From assembly GCF_044891285.1 (NCBI RefSeq), contig NZ_JAUIYO010000013.1, positions 1-64,000 of the forward strand: 64,000 bases of DNA, given 5' to 3'. Of the stretch, positions 18,075 through 26,926 are shown in pieces; within the stretch, counting starts at the first letter, position 1, and every line of letters begins with the position of its first letter. The translations under genes and the position numbers were made by a program. The notes beneath the pieces are model-generated. The model was not told the origin of the DNA, made no database searches, and saw only the letters and a list, made by a program, of their open reading frames with translations. The DNA comes from Pseudobacillus lumedeiriae (GTDB lineage: Bacteria > Bacillota > Bacilli > Bacillales > Domibacillaceae).

Positions 18075-18449
18075 TTACTTGCCAGCTTTCAAATTTGTTA
18101 ATACATTGACAACAAAAAGCAAGATACCAAGCACAGTCAATGTGGCGCCTGTTGCGACTCCCGCAGTATAGGCAGATTTTTCAGTCGTAAGAAGCAGGGA
18201 TAATGAGATCATCATGACTGGCAGACCGATATTATGAAGCCAAAAATGTGCTTTTGCCATTCCATTATGGGCGAGATTAGGAAAAATATGATATAAAATA
18301 CCTACAAGCATTAGAGCAGCCCATCCTAAAAGATTAACATGCACATGTACTCCAGCTAAATCATAAGAATGAACGACAGACATGTAATAACCAAGCAGTA
18401 CACCAATCGCAAAGTAGACCACAGAAATTTTAATTAGCCGAATTGCCAT
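18075..18449 (-). CDS. Small haem-copper-oxidase subunit I-like membrane protein
   Basis: A 124-residue protein with four membrane helices. It carries HVHVNLLGW, which resembles the helix of haem-copper oxidase/NO-reductase subunit I that holds a haem ligand, and HIFPNLAHN and a second histidine-containing helix (KAHFWLHNIG). Short proteins of this type in Bacillus are annotated as cytochrome-c-oxidase-like. A full oxidase needs twelve helices, so it cannot be an oxidase alone. It could bind haem or copper or act as an assembly factor; this is inference. It is monocistronic. Confidence 0.6.
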   Translation of the reverse strand: MAIRLIKISVVYFAIGVLLGYYMSVVHSYDLAGVHVHVNLLGWAALMLVGILYHIFPNLAHNGMAKAHFWLHNIGLPVMMISLSLLLTTEKSAYTAGVATGATLTVLGILLFVVNVLTNLKAGK

Positions 18450-18678
18450 TTTAACTCCTCCCTTCTTACTTCAATTTATGCGTCAACTCACCGTAAATAC
18501 CTATTGCAGAAAAATATTTCCCCATCGGAAAGGACTAGCTTTCCTAAATAGATAGGGAAGCTTATCCATTTTCCCGGCATGGCCTTCTTCTTATTCATAT
18601 TGCAGCAGTGACAAGTAACCAACGTGTGCTACACTATATAAGTGAATAGATAAAACTTCAACGAAAGGACGATAGAAA

Positions 18679-18900
18679 GTGAAAAAGTTTACATTTGTCA
18701 TTCCGATCATGATTCTCGTAGGTGCCATTTCCTTATGGATGCTAAACAAGGATTATTCGGAAATTGATCTGCAAATACGACTAATGATTACCGCTGGGGC
18801 GATGATCGTTTCAGGGATTATCTCCTACTTTTTATTAGGCAGCGATGGGGAAAAATCCTCTGCCCCGCTTCCCAAAGATAAGAGTAAAAAGAAGAAGTAA
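18679..18900 (+). CDS. Small two-helix membrane protein
   Basis: A 73-residue protein starting at GTG 18679 with AAAGGA 9 bases upstream. Two membrane helices (about 4-22 and 32-53) are followed by a Lys-rich tail. There are no recognisable motifs and the function is unknown. Similar small proteins are common in Bacillus. It looks like a real gene from its ribosome site and hydrophobicity pattern. Confidence 0.6.
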   Translation: MKKFTFVIPIMILVGAISLWMLNKDYSEIDLQIRLMITAGAMIVSGIISYFLLGSDGEKSSAPLPKDKSKKKK

Positions 18901-18982
18901 ACGGCTTTTATCGGTTTAAAGCTTTACCTTTGAATATAGAAAAAGAAAGACTTATTAAAAACACTTGTCAACAATGTAAAAG

Positions 18983-19004
18983 GAGCCAGACAATTCGCTG
19001 GCTC
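18983..19004 (+). terminator. Hairpin after the small membrane-protein gene
   Basis: GAGCCAG and CTGGCTC form a 7-bp stem with an 8-base loop about 80 bases after the stop, followed by a weakly T-rich tail. Confidence 0.5.
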
Positions 19005-19034
19005 TCTCAAACATGTAGAAAGTGATTGACACTC

Positions 19035-19215
19035 TTAGTTTGTTGTTACATTAATAGTTGAAGCAGCTAAAGGAACGACTTTAGCAAATGCGAATGGAGT
19101 AACAGTAAATTCTCCTTTGCCATTCACTACATTGATTTTTTGGCTTCAAGCATTAGTAATCTCAGTGTTTTGAGATTCGACATTTAACGCCCCTTCAAAG
19201 TCATCTCCATACAAA
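19035..19215 (-). pseudogene. Remnant of a secreted or surface protein C-terminus
   Basis: On the minus strand a reading frame ending at TAA (19035-19037) translates as QKINVVNGKGEFTVTPFAFA and then KVVPLAASTINVTTN. An in-frame TGA interrupts it after NTEITNA, and a TAA closes the frame about 30 codons further upstream. There is no start codon or ribosome site. The composition (Thr, Val, Asn, Gly) suggests the end of a beta-rich surface or carbohydrate-active protein. It lies in an otherwise gene-free 580-bp gap. It could also be chance, but the sequence looks coding. Confidence 0.4.
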
Positions 19216-19438
19216 CACCCAAAGCCTTAAATATATTATATTAAAAAAGCAAAATATATTATTGCTAATTAATTTTTACCTATTCCTTCTTAATTATTTA
19301 ATATTTTATACCAATAAATCTATTATATAACTCCCCTGGTAAAGTAATATTTTCATTTATAACATCATTTTTCCATAATTGTTTCTTTCTCTAAATATGG
19401 CCATGAAAAAATGAGATCCTTTCTTGCTTTGACATACA

Positions 19439-19476
19439 AAAAGGAGACTGACTCCCTTTTGAGTCAATCTCCTTTG
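19439..19476 (-). terminator. Terminator of the M14 endopeptidase gene
   Basis: The stem AAAGGAGACTGACTC pairs with GAGTCAATCTCCTTT; the minus strand has a T-run. Confidence 0.85.
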
Positions 19477-19481
19477 TTTCA

Positions 19482-20663
19482 TTAGGTTAGTGAATAAATC
19501 AGTATCCCAGAAGCGGCATTGTAAATTTCATCAAATTGAGACAGCGGAAGCGGGTTTTGTCCTTCTCCTAATTCAATTGTGAAGCCCGGCCTGCGAAATT
19601 CTTGGATAAACCAATCCTTATACCCCGAATGACTGTCTACATAACGGATAGCTTTATAGCCGCTCACTTGAGCAAACAAGCGAGCAAGCCGTTCCGATTC
19701 AGGCGGCTCCAATCCCTCATATCCCCAGTAAAATTCTTTCCCTTGTGTATGCAGCGCCAACAGCCGTTCAAAGCTTTCTTTTTTCACTAGGTCGGCCATT
19801 GCCTTCGTTTCTGGTTCAGACAGCGGAGCATAACCTGGGAAGTCACGCGGGGCCGGCGCTTTTGGCTTTCGGGTCGCTTCGAATTCCCAATTAGCCGGAA
19901 ACTGCTTATTTAAATCGACACCGCGAATGTTTGCTTTCCATCCGGAAAAATCACGGCTGCCTTTGTTAATGGCAAGCACTTCTTCTTCCATTCCAGCTGG
20001 CGGACCATTTAACACTAAATTCACTCCGTCCGGATCAACCATCGGTACAGCTGACAGCTGTGTTCGCGTATATAAAGGAAGAGTCGCCACTCCCTTAATC
20101 GCAAAATGATTCGTTAAAGAAAGCAAATATTCATTCAAAAAACGCATTAAAATAGGTGTAGTGATCCATTCATTTGCATGGAAGGAGGCATTCATTTGTA
20201 CCTTGCGATTGCTTGTTCCAATTCGCAAATCATATAGCGGCAAGCCTAGCACACTTTTTCCAGCTTCCCTTTTTCGCATAAACGGATAAATGGCCAGCAG
20301 CCGATTCATGTCATTCCTCATTCGTTCAAAATCATAAGGCTGTTTTCCATCTACAATAAACGATGTCACTCTTACCGGAATCTTCACCTTTTGTCCCACT
20401 TTCAGCTGATTCGGATTGACATCCGGATTCAACAAAAGCAGCGCATCGACATGTATATTCCGGGCTGACGCCAGTTTCCAAAATGAATCTCCTTTCTCGA
20501 TCACATGCGTCGTCACTGTAAATCCCGGAATACGAATAACCTGTCCAATCCGCAATTCATTAGGATCGACCCCTGAATTTGAATCAATAATCAGCACGAG
20601 CGGCATATAGAATAACTGGCTATAGTACCAGAGTGTATCCCCTCTCCGCACACGAATTTCCAT
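19482..20663 (-). CDS. LysM-containing M14 zinc carboxypeptidase (gamma-D-glutamyl-diamino-acid endopeptidase)
   Basis: Predicted to cut gamma-D-Glu to diaminopimelate bonds in peptidoglycan, as ENP1 of Bacillus sphaericus and YqgT of B. subtilis. The 393-residue protein has two LysM motifs (about 1-45 and 50-95) and an M14 domain. Zinc ligands are visible in HANEW (His and Glu) and LHTQG, and the catalytic Glu in TIELGEG. I favour ATG 20663, although AGGAGG is 13 bases upstream; an ATG pair at 20702-20705 would add 13-14 residues but overlaps that site. No signal peptide is seen, as in the family. Confidence 0.85.
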   Translation of the reverse strand: MEIRVRRGDTLWYYSQLFYMPLVLIIDSNSGVDPNELRIGQVIRIPGFTVTTHVIEKGDSFWKLASARNIHVDALLLLNPDVNPNQLKVGQKVKIPVRVTSFIVDGKQPYDFERMRNDMNRLLAIYPFMRKREAGKSVLGLPLYDLRIGTSNRKVQMNASFHANEWITTPILMRFLNEYLLSLTNHFAIKGVATLPLYTRTQLSAVPMVDPDGVNLVLNGPPAGMEEEVLAINKGSRDFSGWKANIRGVDLNKQFPANWEFEATRKPKAPAPRDFPGYAPLSEPETKAMADLVKKESFERLLALHTQGKEFYWGYEGLEPPESERLARLFAQVSGYKAIRYVDSHSGYKDWFIQEFRRPGFTIELGEGQNPLPLSQFDEIYNAASGILIYSLT

Positions 20664-20773
20664 AGTAACGTCATAGCCTCCTATTAAAAGCTTTTTACAC
20701 ATCATATGTGTACGGGGGAAAAGCTATGACTCGCTTCGTCACCTTAAACGGTTATATAGCCTCTATACAAGAA

Positions 20774-20813
20774 AGAGGATGTCCCTAAAAGTTATACTTT
20801 TGGAACACCCTCC
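20774..20813 (-). terminator. Hairpin of the CCCTAAAAGT-ATACTTTTGG family
   Basis: GGATGTCCCTAAAAGT pairs with ACTTTTGGAACACCCTCC. It lies between the M14 and deacetylase genes, downstream of the latter. Confidence 0.65.
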
Positions 20814-20879
20814 GAATGATCATAGAACAAAAACACGTTATATGCGAAAAGGACGAAAATATGTGTACCAACGAATGAT

Positions 20880-22121
20880 CTAATACATGCCTTCAATTTT
20901 TTGGACAAAGTCATCAAGCGTATGACGCGGACTAATGCCTTGTCTTTTTAAAGTATACGGATCATCTCCAAGCTGCACATTTCCCGTTTCGGTCGTGAAA
21001 GCAAGACGAATGCCCACGGCCTTTGCCGCTTCAATCGTGTGAGGAGCGTATTGTCCCCATGGATAAGCTAAATATTGAATGGACGCGGGATCTTTAAGGG
21101 CTCTCCCGATATATTCCCGGCCTTTTACTAAATCCTCTTCAATTTCCGGCGCCGTTTTTGACACTAAATAAGGAATTTGTGTCTCTCTTTCCCTTAAATG
21201 CATTCCTTGTGTATGATGCTGAAAATTAAGCACACCTTCTGTTTCGCTGATCTCCTTGTGTCCCATATATTGCAAAGTCATCGGGTCCCACGGCTGAGCA
21301 TAGGCTCTCACCTTCCCGCCAATGACAAACACGACCGCTTTTTGATTGTTTTGCTGCAATATAGGATAGGCATACTTTTGTGTGGATAAATAATTATCAT
21401 CAAATGTAACGACCGCGACTTTTCCGGTTAAGTTTTGATTATGGTTTAAATAGCTGTCTAACTCTTCCATCAAAATCGTCCGCCATCCATTCTCCTTTAA
21501 ATAATTCATTTGCTTTTCAAACTCGTCTACTCGAATGACCATCGAATTATTATGGAAGTCCGTCTCTTCTGGGTTTTCAAGCATGTGATGATACATCAAC
21601 ACAGGAATGCCTAAATCCTCAGTTACCTTATCTTTATGAATATAGCCAATTTGACCAGCAATATGAATCATATACCAGTCTCCTATTTTCCTTACAATTG
21701 GATAACGAATGTTGCCTTTAATAACGGCGATTCCCTTTTGTTGTTTATTAATCCGGTCATAAACAACTGTTTCCGATTTTGTAATAACGACTGCATTCGT
21801 ATGACTGACTGCTTTTGCGGGCACTTTTTGGACTTTCATCGCAGGAATGAATGCTGAACTTTTCTCTACAAAAGCCGTTCCATTTCCAAATGAAAGATAA
21901 TAATAAGATGAATCCTCTTCCACTACTTTGTAAAATTGTTTCGGCAAAAGAACTCCCACTTCTACAGGCTTTCCATCTATTTGATCATACGCGGGAATAT
22001 TTTGTGTGGCTGTCACCCATTTTGATTCCTCAGCCGCTTCTACCCTTTCATTGAAAAAGCTAGTGATTAAGATAAAAGAAAGAAAGAAAATTAGTGCTAT
22101 TTTAATATATAATCCTTTCAT
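20880..22121 (-). CDS. Secreted polysaccharide deacetylase with SH3-like domains
   Basis: A 413-residue protein with a signal peptide (to about residue 29), two SH3-like wall-binding segments (about 35-170) and a CE4 deacetylase domain that begins at IPVLMYHHM. The metal and catalytic motifs are VTFDDN (motif 1), HHTQGMH (motif 2) and YPWGQY (motif 3). The last two resemble the IcaB/PgaB group more than peptidoglycan GlcNAc deacetylases. The probable target is an extracellular or wall aminosugar polymer. It is monocistronic. Confidence 0.88.
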   Translation of the reverse strand: MKGLYIKIALIFFLSFILITSFFNERVEAAEESKWVTATQNIPAYDQIDGKPVEVGVLLPKQFYKVVEEDSSYYYLSFGNGTAFVEKSSAFIPAMKVQKVPAKAVSHTNAVVITKSETVVYDRINKQQKGIAVIKGNIRYPIVRKIGDWYMIHIAGQIGYIHKDKVTEDLGIPVLMYHHMLENPEETDFHNNSMVIRVDEFEKQMNYLKENGWRTILMEELDSYLNHNQNLTGKVAVVTFDDNYLSTQKYAYPILQQNNQKAVVFVIGGKVRAYAQPWDPMTLQYMGHKEISETEGVLNFQHHTQGMHLRERETQIPYLVSKTAPEIEEDLVKGREYIGRALKDPASIQYLAYPWGQYAPHTIEAAKAVGIRLAFTTETGNVQLGDDPYTLKRQGISPRHTLDDFVQKIEGMY

Positions 22122-22261
22122 GAATTTCCACTCTTCTCTATAATATAGTTATAAAATACTAAATCCATAACCATACTATAGTAACATAAACTATTTTATA
22201 ATAAAAGGATATAATTCTAATATATTCCATAAACGTGTTGATACTTAAAGAATTCATGAAA

Positions 22262-22288
22262 AAAACCGCTGCCAGCAGCAGCGGTTCG
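22262..22288 (-). terminator. Terminator of the Cof-type phosphatase gene
   Basis: The stem AACCGCTGC/GCAGCGGTT has a 5-base loop and a seven-T run on the minus strand. Confidence 0.9.
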
Positions 22289-22311
22289 AAAACCTCTTAC
22301 AGTACTATTTA

Positions 22312-23127
22312 TTATTCGCCCTCAGCAACTACGCAGTTTAACACAAACTTCTCAATCACATGGCGCACGCCTTCTTCATTGTTTGATCGGGAGATATAAT
22401 CCGCTTTTTCTTTGACCTCTTCGACTGCATTTCCCATCGCTACACCAAGACCTGCTGTCAGTACAAGATCTAGGTCGTTATAGTTGTCGCCAATCCCAAT
22501 GATTTCTGAACGTTCAATGCCAAGTTTTTGTGCTAAATGCAGCAAGGCAATTCCTTTATTAGCTTCTGGATGCGTCACCTCAAGATAAGTAGGTTTCGAT
22601 TTCGCAATGCTCGCCCGCTCACCGAATAAAGCCCGCAGTTCGCTTTGCAAAACGTCAATACAATGAGGCTCATCAATGAAAAGCGCTTTCGTAAATCCCC
22701 GCTCAGCAAGGCTCACAAGGTTCGGCTCCACCTTGTAAGGAACTTGAACTGCCTCCGCATACCGGCGAAGAATCTCATTGTCTGAAGCGGCATAGAGCAT
22801 GTCGTCCTGATACACCTGCAAGTGCATATTTTTCTCACAGGCCATTTCAATCAACTGATGGGCAATGTCCGATGGAACAGGGCGCTCATACATCACTTCT
22901 TTTTCTTCTACATCTTGAATAAGCGCACCTTGGTAAGTAATGAGAGGTACATTTAAACCGAGCTGCTCAGCAAACCGCTTAGCGGAACGAAACATCCGCC
23001 CGGTTGCAATTGTGACAACTGTTCCGCGTGCCACTGCTTGTTGAATCGCCTCGATTGTTCCTTGTGAAACGATTAATTCATCGTTCAGCAATGTCCCATC
23101 AAGGTCGATCGCTACCATCTTGTACAT
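22312..23127 (-). CDS. Cof-type HAD-IIB sugar-phosphate/flavin phosphatase
   Basis: A 271-residue HAD phosphatase. Motif 1 is AIDLDGTLL with the nucleophile Asp, motif 2 the Thr in TIATGR, motif 3 a Lys near 196, and motif 4 GIGDNYNDLDL. The large cap between motifs 2 and 3 defines the Cof/IIB group, which dephosphorylates hexose and pentose phosphates, FMN or PLP; the substrate is not set. It ends about 45 bases after the cyclase-family gene and is in the same direction, so the two may be co-transcribed. Confidence 0.85.
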   Translation of the reverse strand: MYKMVAIDLDGTLLNDELIVSQGTIEAIQQAVARGTVVTIATGRMFRSAKRFAEQLGLNVPLITYQGALIQDVEEKEVMYERPVPSDIAHQLIEMACEKNMHLQVYQDDMLYAASDNEILRRYAEAVQVPYKVEPNLVSLAERGFTKALFIDEPHCIDVLQSELRALFGERASIAKSKPTYLEVTHPEANKGIALLHLAQKLGIERSEIIGIGDNYNDLDLVLTAGLGVAMGNAVEEVKEKADYISRSNNEEGVRHVIEKFVLNCVVAEGE

Positions 23128-23174
23128 GTTACCCCTCCTCTATGAATATCAACAAGTGACACCATTCAAGCTGA

Positions 23175-23795
23175 TTATTGTGTAATTCCTTCAATCAATA
23201 AAACTCTGGCTGGAGCCGCGTCCGTCCCTACGAGTTTAAGAGGAGCAGCAACCATAAAATACTGGCCCTGTTCGATCTCTTTTAATCTTAAACCTTCGAT
23301 CACAATTACATTGTGCGCAAACAATGTTTTATGAGTTGGATGCCCCGGCTGGCTTCTCTCTACACCAAGCGCATCGATTCCAATTCCGCGGACTCCGATC
23401 TGCGAAAGGTATTCTGCTCCATCTTCCGCAAGAAAAATAAATTCAAAATTGAACGTGTCTTCAAATGAATTTTTCGTTTTAAATAACACGAAATCGCCTT
23501 TTTGAATGTCTAAATTCTCCAAGTCCGCTTTCGTAATCCGATCTTCTACTTCTGTTAAATCGAACACTTTACAATCGCCTACTAAATGATCTAATGCGAT
23601 CGTTTCAAACGTGTCTCCATCTGTCACCATATGAAGCGGTGCATCGATATGTGTTCCTGTATGTACATCTAATTCAATGCGAGATTCTGTTACATAGCCG
23701 TTCGTAACTGGGTTTAGTTTTGGCTGTTTTTCCGGTTTATTTTTATATACCGTCATACCTTCAAAAATAGAATCAGTAATATCAAATACTTTCAT
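23175..23795 (-). CDS. Cyclase family (KynB-like) metal-dependent hydrolase
   Basis: About 207 residues, with the metal-binding motif HTGTHIDAPLH that defines the cyclase/kynurenine formamidase family and a second half with a Pro-His-rich GHPTHKTLF segment. Members hydrolyse N-formylkynurenine, isatin or other amides and lactones. No tryptophan genes are nearby, so kynurenine is not supported. I place the start at ATG 23795 after GGGTGG; GTG 23804 is a possible alternative. It sits just outside the island, beyond the repeat at 23841. Confidence 0.75.
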   Translation of the reverse strand: MKVFDITDSIFEGMTVYKNKPEKQPKLNPVTNGYVTESRIELDVHTGTHIDAPLHMVTDGDTFETIALDHLVGDCKVFDLTEVEDRITKADLENLDIQKGDFVLFKTKNSFEDTFNFEFIFLAEDGAEYLSQIGVRGIGIDALGVERSQPGHPTHKTLFAHNVIVIEGLRLKEIEQGQYFMVAAPLKLVGTDAAPARVLLIEGITQ

Positions 23796-23840
23796 CTTAT
23801 CCACCCGCCCTTTAGTTCATTTATTTTGTCGTACACTTTT

Positions 23841-23968
23841 AAAGAGGCTGACTCAACCGAAAGTGTCAGACCCCACAACAACAATATACTGTATATTTGA
23901 AAGATTGGCATCCATTATATACAATACATCGCGAGTGAGGTCAGACTCTTTTGGAGTCAACCTCTTTT
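23841..23968. repeat. Palindromic 128-bp element, copy A
   Basis: The ends are inverted repeats (AAGAGGCTGACTC at the left, GAGTCAACCTCTT at the right) and an inner inverted repeat involves GTCAGACC/GAGGTCAGAC. The centre carries TATACTGTATA and TATATACAATACAT. It matches copy B (29163-29288) in opposite orientation. It lies directly after gnd and could also terminate that operon. Confidence 0.8.
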
Positions 23969-23981
23969 ATCAATCATTTGA

Positions 23982-25406
23982 TTAATTTAAAACTTTTGAA
24001 GCCCACTCTGTGTGGAATACGCCTTCCTTATCGATACGCTGATACGTATGTGCACCAAAGTAATCGCGCTGTGCCTGAAGCAGATTAGCCGGCAATGTTT
24101 CTGTACGATAGCTGTCATAGTAAGCTAAAGCACTAGAGAATGACGGTACTGGAATTCCTTGTTCAATCGCAAGAGCAAGAACTTCACGCAAAGCAGATTG
24201 ATAGCTTTCAACAATCTCTTTAAAGTATTCATCCAGTAAAAGGTTAGCTAATTCTGGATTGCGGTCATAAGCGTCCTTGATTTTTTGCAGGAATTGAGCA
24301 CGGATGATACAGCCTCCGCGGAAAATCATGGCGATATCGCCGTAATTGAGATTCCAATCATATTCTTCAGATGCTGCACGCATTTGAGCAAATCCTTGTG
24401 CGTATGAACAAATTTTACTCATATACAATGCTTTGCGAACTGCTTCAATGATCTCTTCTTTATTGCCGTTGAATTCTTTTCTTTCTGGGCCTTTTAACAA
24501 TTTACTTGCTTTGACACGCTCTTCTTTCATAGCAGAGATAAAGCGGGCAAATACGGATTCAGTCACAATCGGAAGCGGAACACCTAAGTCTAACGCACTT
24601 TGGCTCGTCCATTTACCTGTACCTTTTTGACCCGCTGTATCTAAAATAACATCAACTAAAGGTTTTCCTGTTTCTTCATCTACTTTTGTAAAGATGTCTG
24701 CTGTAATTTCGATTAGGTAGCTGTCTAGTTCACCTTTGTTCCACTCAGCAAATACTTCATGAAGCTCTTGTGCACTTAAGCCAATTACATTCTTCATGAT
24801 GAAATACGCTTCTGAAATCAATTGCATATCGCCGTATTCAATACCGTTATGAACCATTTTTACATAATGCCCCGCACCATTAGGGCCGATATATGTACAG
24901 CAGGCATCTCCTTCTACTTTTGCAGAAATGGCTTCGAAAATAGGTTGTACGAGCTCGAATGCTTCTTTTTGACCGCCAGGCATAATAGAAGGACCGTTTA
25001 ACGCGCCTTCTTCTCCACCCGAAACGCCTGTACCGATGAAGTGGATGCCCGTTGTTTCTAACTCTTTATTACGTCTGATCGTATCTTCGAAGAACGTATT
25101 TCCGCCATCGATCAGAATATCGCCTTTTTCAAGATAAGGTTTTAACGAATCGATTGTCGCATCTGTTGGTCCACCTGCTTTTACCATTAATAAAATTTTG
25201 CGTGGCTTTTCTAAAGAATGGACAAATTCTTCGATTGTACTTGCACCAACAAAGTTTTTCCCTGCAGCTTCTGCCTCTAAAAACTCTTTCGTTTTATCAT
25301 ATGAACGATTGTAAACAGCCACAGAGTAGCCGCGGCTTTCAATATTCAACGCCAGGTTTTTCCCCATTACTGCTAAACCAATTACACCGATTTGTTGCTT
25401 TGCCAT
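23982..25406 (-). CDS. gnd: 6-phosphogluconate dehydrogenase, decarboxylating
   Basis: Oxidises 6-phosphogluconate to ribulose-5-phosphate, CO2 and NAD(P)H. At 474 residues it has the normal length. The N-terminal fold carries IGVIGLAVMGKNLALN, followed by a NRS turn that suits NADP, with catalytic residues in NGIEYGDMQLI and GTGKWTSQSALDLG. It is the last gene of zwf-pgi-gnd. In context it closes the dissimilatory RuMP cycle by regenerating ribulose-5-phosphate, the acceptor for formaldehyde. The pgi-gnd gap of 96 bases contains a solo intergenic repeat. Confidence 0.96.
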   Translation of the reverse strand: MAKQQIGVIGLAVMGKNLALNIESRGYSVAVYNRSYDKTKEFLEAEAAGKNFVGASTIEEFVHSLEKPRKILLMVKAGGPTDATIDSLKPYLEKGDILIDGGNTFFEDTIRRNKELETTGIHFIGTGVSGGEEGALNGPSIMPGGQKEAFELVQPIFEAISAKVEGDACCTYIGPNGAGHYVKMVHNGIEYGDMQLISEAYFIMKNVIGLSAQELHEVFAEWNKGELDSYLIEITADIFTKVDEETGKPLVDVILDTAGQKGTGKWTSQSALDLGVPLPIVTESVFARFISAMKEERVKASKLLKGPERKEFNGNKEEIIEAVRKALYMSKICSYAQGFAQMRAASEEYDWNLNYGDIAMIFRGGCIIRAQFLQKIKDAYDRNPELANLLLDEYFKEIVESYQSALREVLALAIEQGIPVPSFSSALAYYDSYRTETLPANLLQAQRDYFGAHTYQRIDKEGVFHTEWASKVLN

Positions 25407-25445
25407 ACGTTATCTCTCCTTTATTCAATTAGTTTTGTTAAACTT

Positions 25446-25494
25446 GCCTGTTGATTTCCGCTCCAATCAACAATAGTCATCAACATAGCCATTC
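25446..25494. repeat. Solo copy of the Bacillaceae-type palindromic repeat
   Basis: CTGTTGATTTCCGCTCCAAT and then CAACAATAGTCATCAACATAGCC lie between pgi and gnd. Only the two ends of the long repeat are present; the GC-rich middle is missing. Confidence 0.75.
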
Positions 25495-25502
25495 AATTTA
25501 AA

Positions 25503-26843
25503 TTATCTAACTGGATAAACACTTTTTACGTTTAATTGTTCTGCATCATATCCCGGCTTGCCTAATAGAGCAAACATGTTCTTCTTGTATGCTTCTACTC
25601 CTGGCTGGTCAAATGGATTGACACCTAACAAGTACCCGCTTACCGCACATGCTTTTTCGAAGAAGTATACCATTTCCCCAAAATTATACTCGTTCAGTTC
25701 TTCCATTTCTACAAGCAGATTAGGAACTCCTCCATCCACGTGGGCCATCACTGCCCCTTGGAAAGCTTTCTTGTTGACTTCATCCAATGTCTTGCCAGCT
25801 AAGAAGTTGAGACCATCAAGATTGTCAGCATCTGCTTCAATCGTTACATCAACAGCCGGCTTCTTCACTTGCAGTACCGTTTCAATCAAATGACGGCGTC
25901 CTTCTTGTACGTATTGACCCATAGAATGCAAGTCCGTCGGGAAATTAACAGATGCCGGGAAGAGACCTTTATGATCTTTCCCTTCACTTTCTCCGAATAA
26001 CTGCTTCCACCATTCAGATACATATTGAAGGGATGGCTCATAATTTACGAGCAGTTCAATCTCTTTTCCTTTTTGATAAAGACTGTTACGCACAACGGCA
26101 TATTGATAGCATTCATTCGCTGCTAAATCCTGATTGTTGTACTTATCATAGGCAGCCGCCGCTCCTGCCATCAATTGCTCAATGTCTATTCCAGCTGCAG
26201 CAATTGGTAAGAGGCCAACCGCTGTCAGGACAGAATATCTGCCGCCGATATCATCTGGAATAACAAACGTTTCATATCCTTCTTCATCGGCAAGTGTTTT
26301 CAATGCACCTTTTTCCCGATCTGTTGTTGCATAAATGCGTTTTCTCGCTTCTTCTTTTCCATACTTCTTCTCTAGATAATCACGGAAAATACGGAAAGCG
26401 ATCGCCGGCTCTGTTGTTGTTCCGGATTTAGAGATGACATTCACAGAAATATCCTTGTCTTCTAACAACTCTAATAAATGAGTAATATATGTAGAGCTGA
26501 GGTTTTGACCCGCGAAATACACTTTCGTTGTATTTTCCATTTGATTATGGAAACTGTGGGACAAAGCCTCGATCGTTGCTCTCGCTCCTAAGTACGAACC
26601 GCCAGTACCGATAACGATGAGCGCATCTGAATTGCTTTGTATTCTTTTAGCAGCTTGCTGAATACGTCCAAATTCCTCTTTATCATAGTTAAGAGGCCAA
26701 TCTACCCAGCCAAGAAAATCAGATCCTGCCCCTTTTCGTTCATGAAGCCGATCATGAGCGACAGCGACAAACTCTTTTACTTGATCCAAGTCACTTTCTT
26801 TCATAAACGGCAAAGCATTAGAGTAGTCAAAAGCAATAGCCAT
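25503..26843 (-). CDS. pgi: Glucose-6-phosphate isomerase
   Basis: Interconverts fructose-6-phosphate and glucose-6-phosphate. The 446-residue length is typical of Bacillus Pgi (short form). Signatures visible are SKSGTTTEPAIAF, GGRYSVLTAVGLLP and the C-terminal FDQPGVEAYKKNM with the active-site Lys. Within this operon it links the product of HxlB (fructose-6-phosphate) to zwf. It is preceded by zwf and followed by gnd on the same strand, 83 and 96 bases apart. Pgi is also needed for gluconeogenesis, so it may be the only copy in the genome. Confidence 0.96.
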   Translation of the reverse strand: MAIAFDYSNALPFMKESDLDQVKEFVAVAHDRLHERKGAGSDFLGWVDWPLNYDKEEFGRIQQAAKRIQSNSDALIVIGTGGSYLGARATIEALSHSFHNQMENTTKVYFAGQNLSSTYITHLLELLEDKDISVNVISKSGTTTEPAIAFRIFRDYLEKKYGKEEARKRIYATTDREKGALKTLADEEGYETFVIPDDIGGRYSVLTAVGLLPIAAAGIDIEQLMAGAAAAYDKYNNQDLAANECYQYAVVRNSLYQKGKEIELLVNYEPSLQYVSEWWKQLFGESEGKDHKGLFPASVNFPTDLHSMGQYVQEGRRHLIETVLQVKKPAVDVTIEADADNLDGLNFLAGKTLDEVNKKAFQGAVMAHVDGGVPNLLVEMEELNEYNFGEMVYFFEKACAVSGYLLGVNPFDQPGVEAYKKNMFALLGKPGYDAEQLNVKSVYPVR

Positions 26844-26926
26844 TCCATATTTCCCCTTTCTTGATGGAAAAATTTTTTGTTATTTTTCTCTTTATCCAAA
26901 CGTGCGTTTCACACGGTCGTGATTGT

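Larger units (their letters stand above)
18901..19481. other. Gene-free stretch of about 580 bp
   Basis: It holds the hairpin at 18983, the decayed frame at 19035-19215, a very AT-rich part (19220-19380) without recognisable signals, and the terminator of the downstream M14 gene. Confidence 0.5.

Noticed and set aside
7067..20813. CRISPR-like array from the TAAAAGT-ATACTTTT hairpins
   Set aside because: Only three dispersed hairpins share the loop; they are terminators at gene ends, with no spacer structure.
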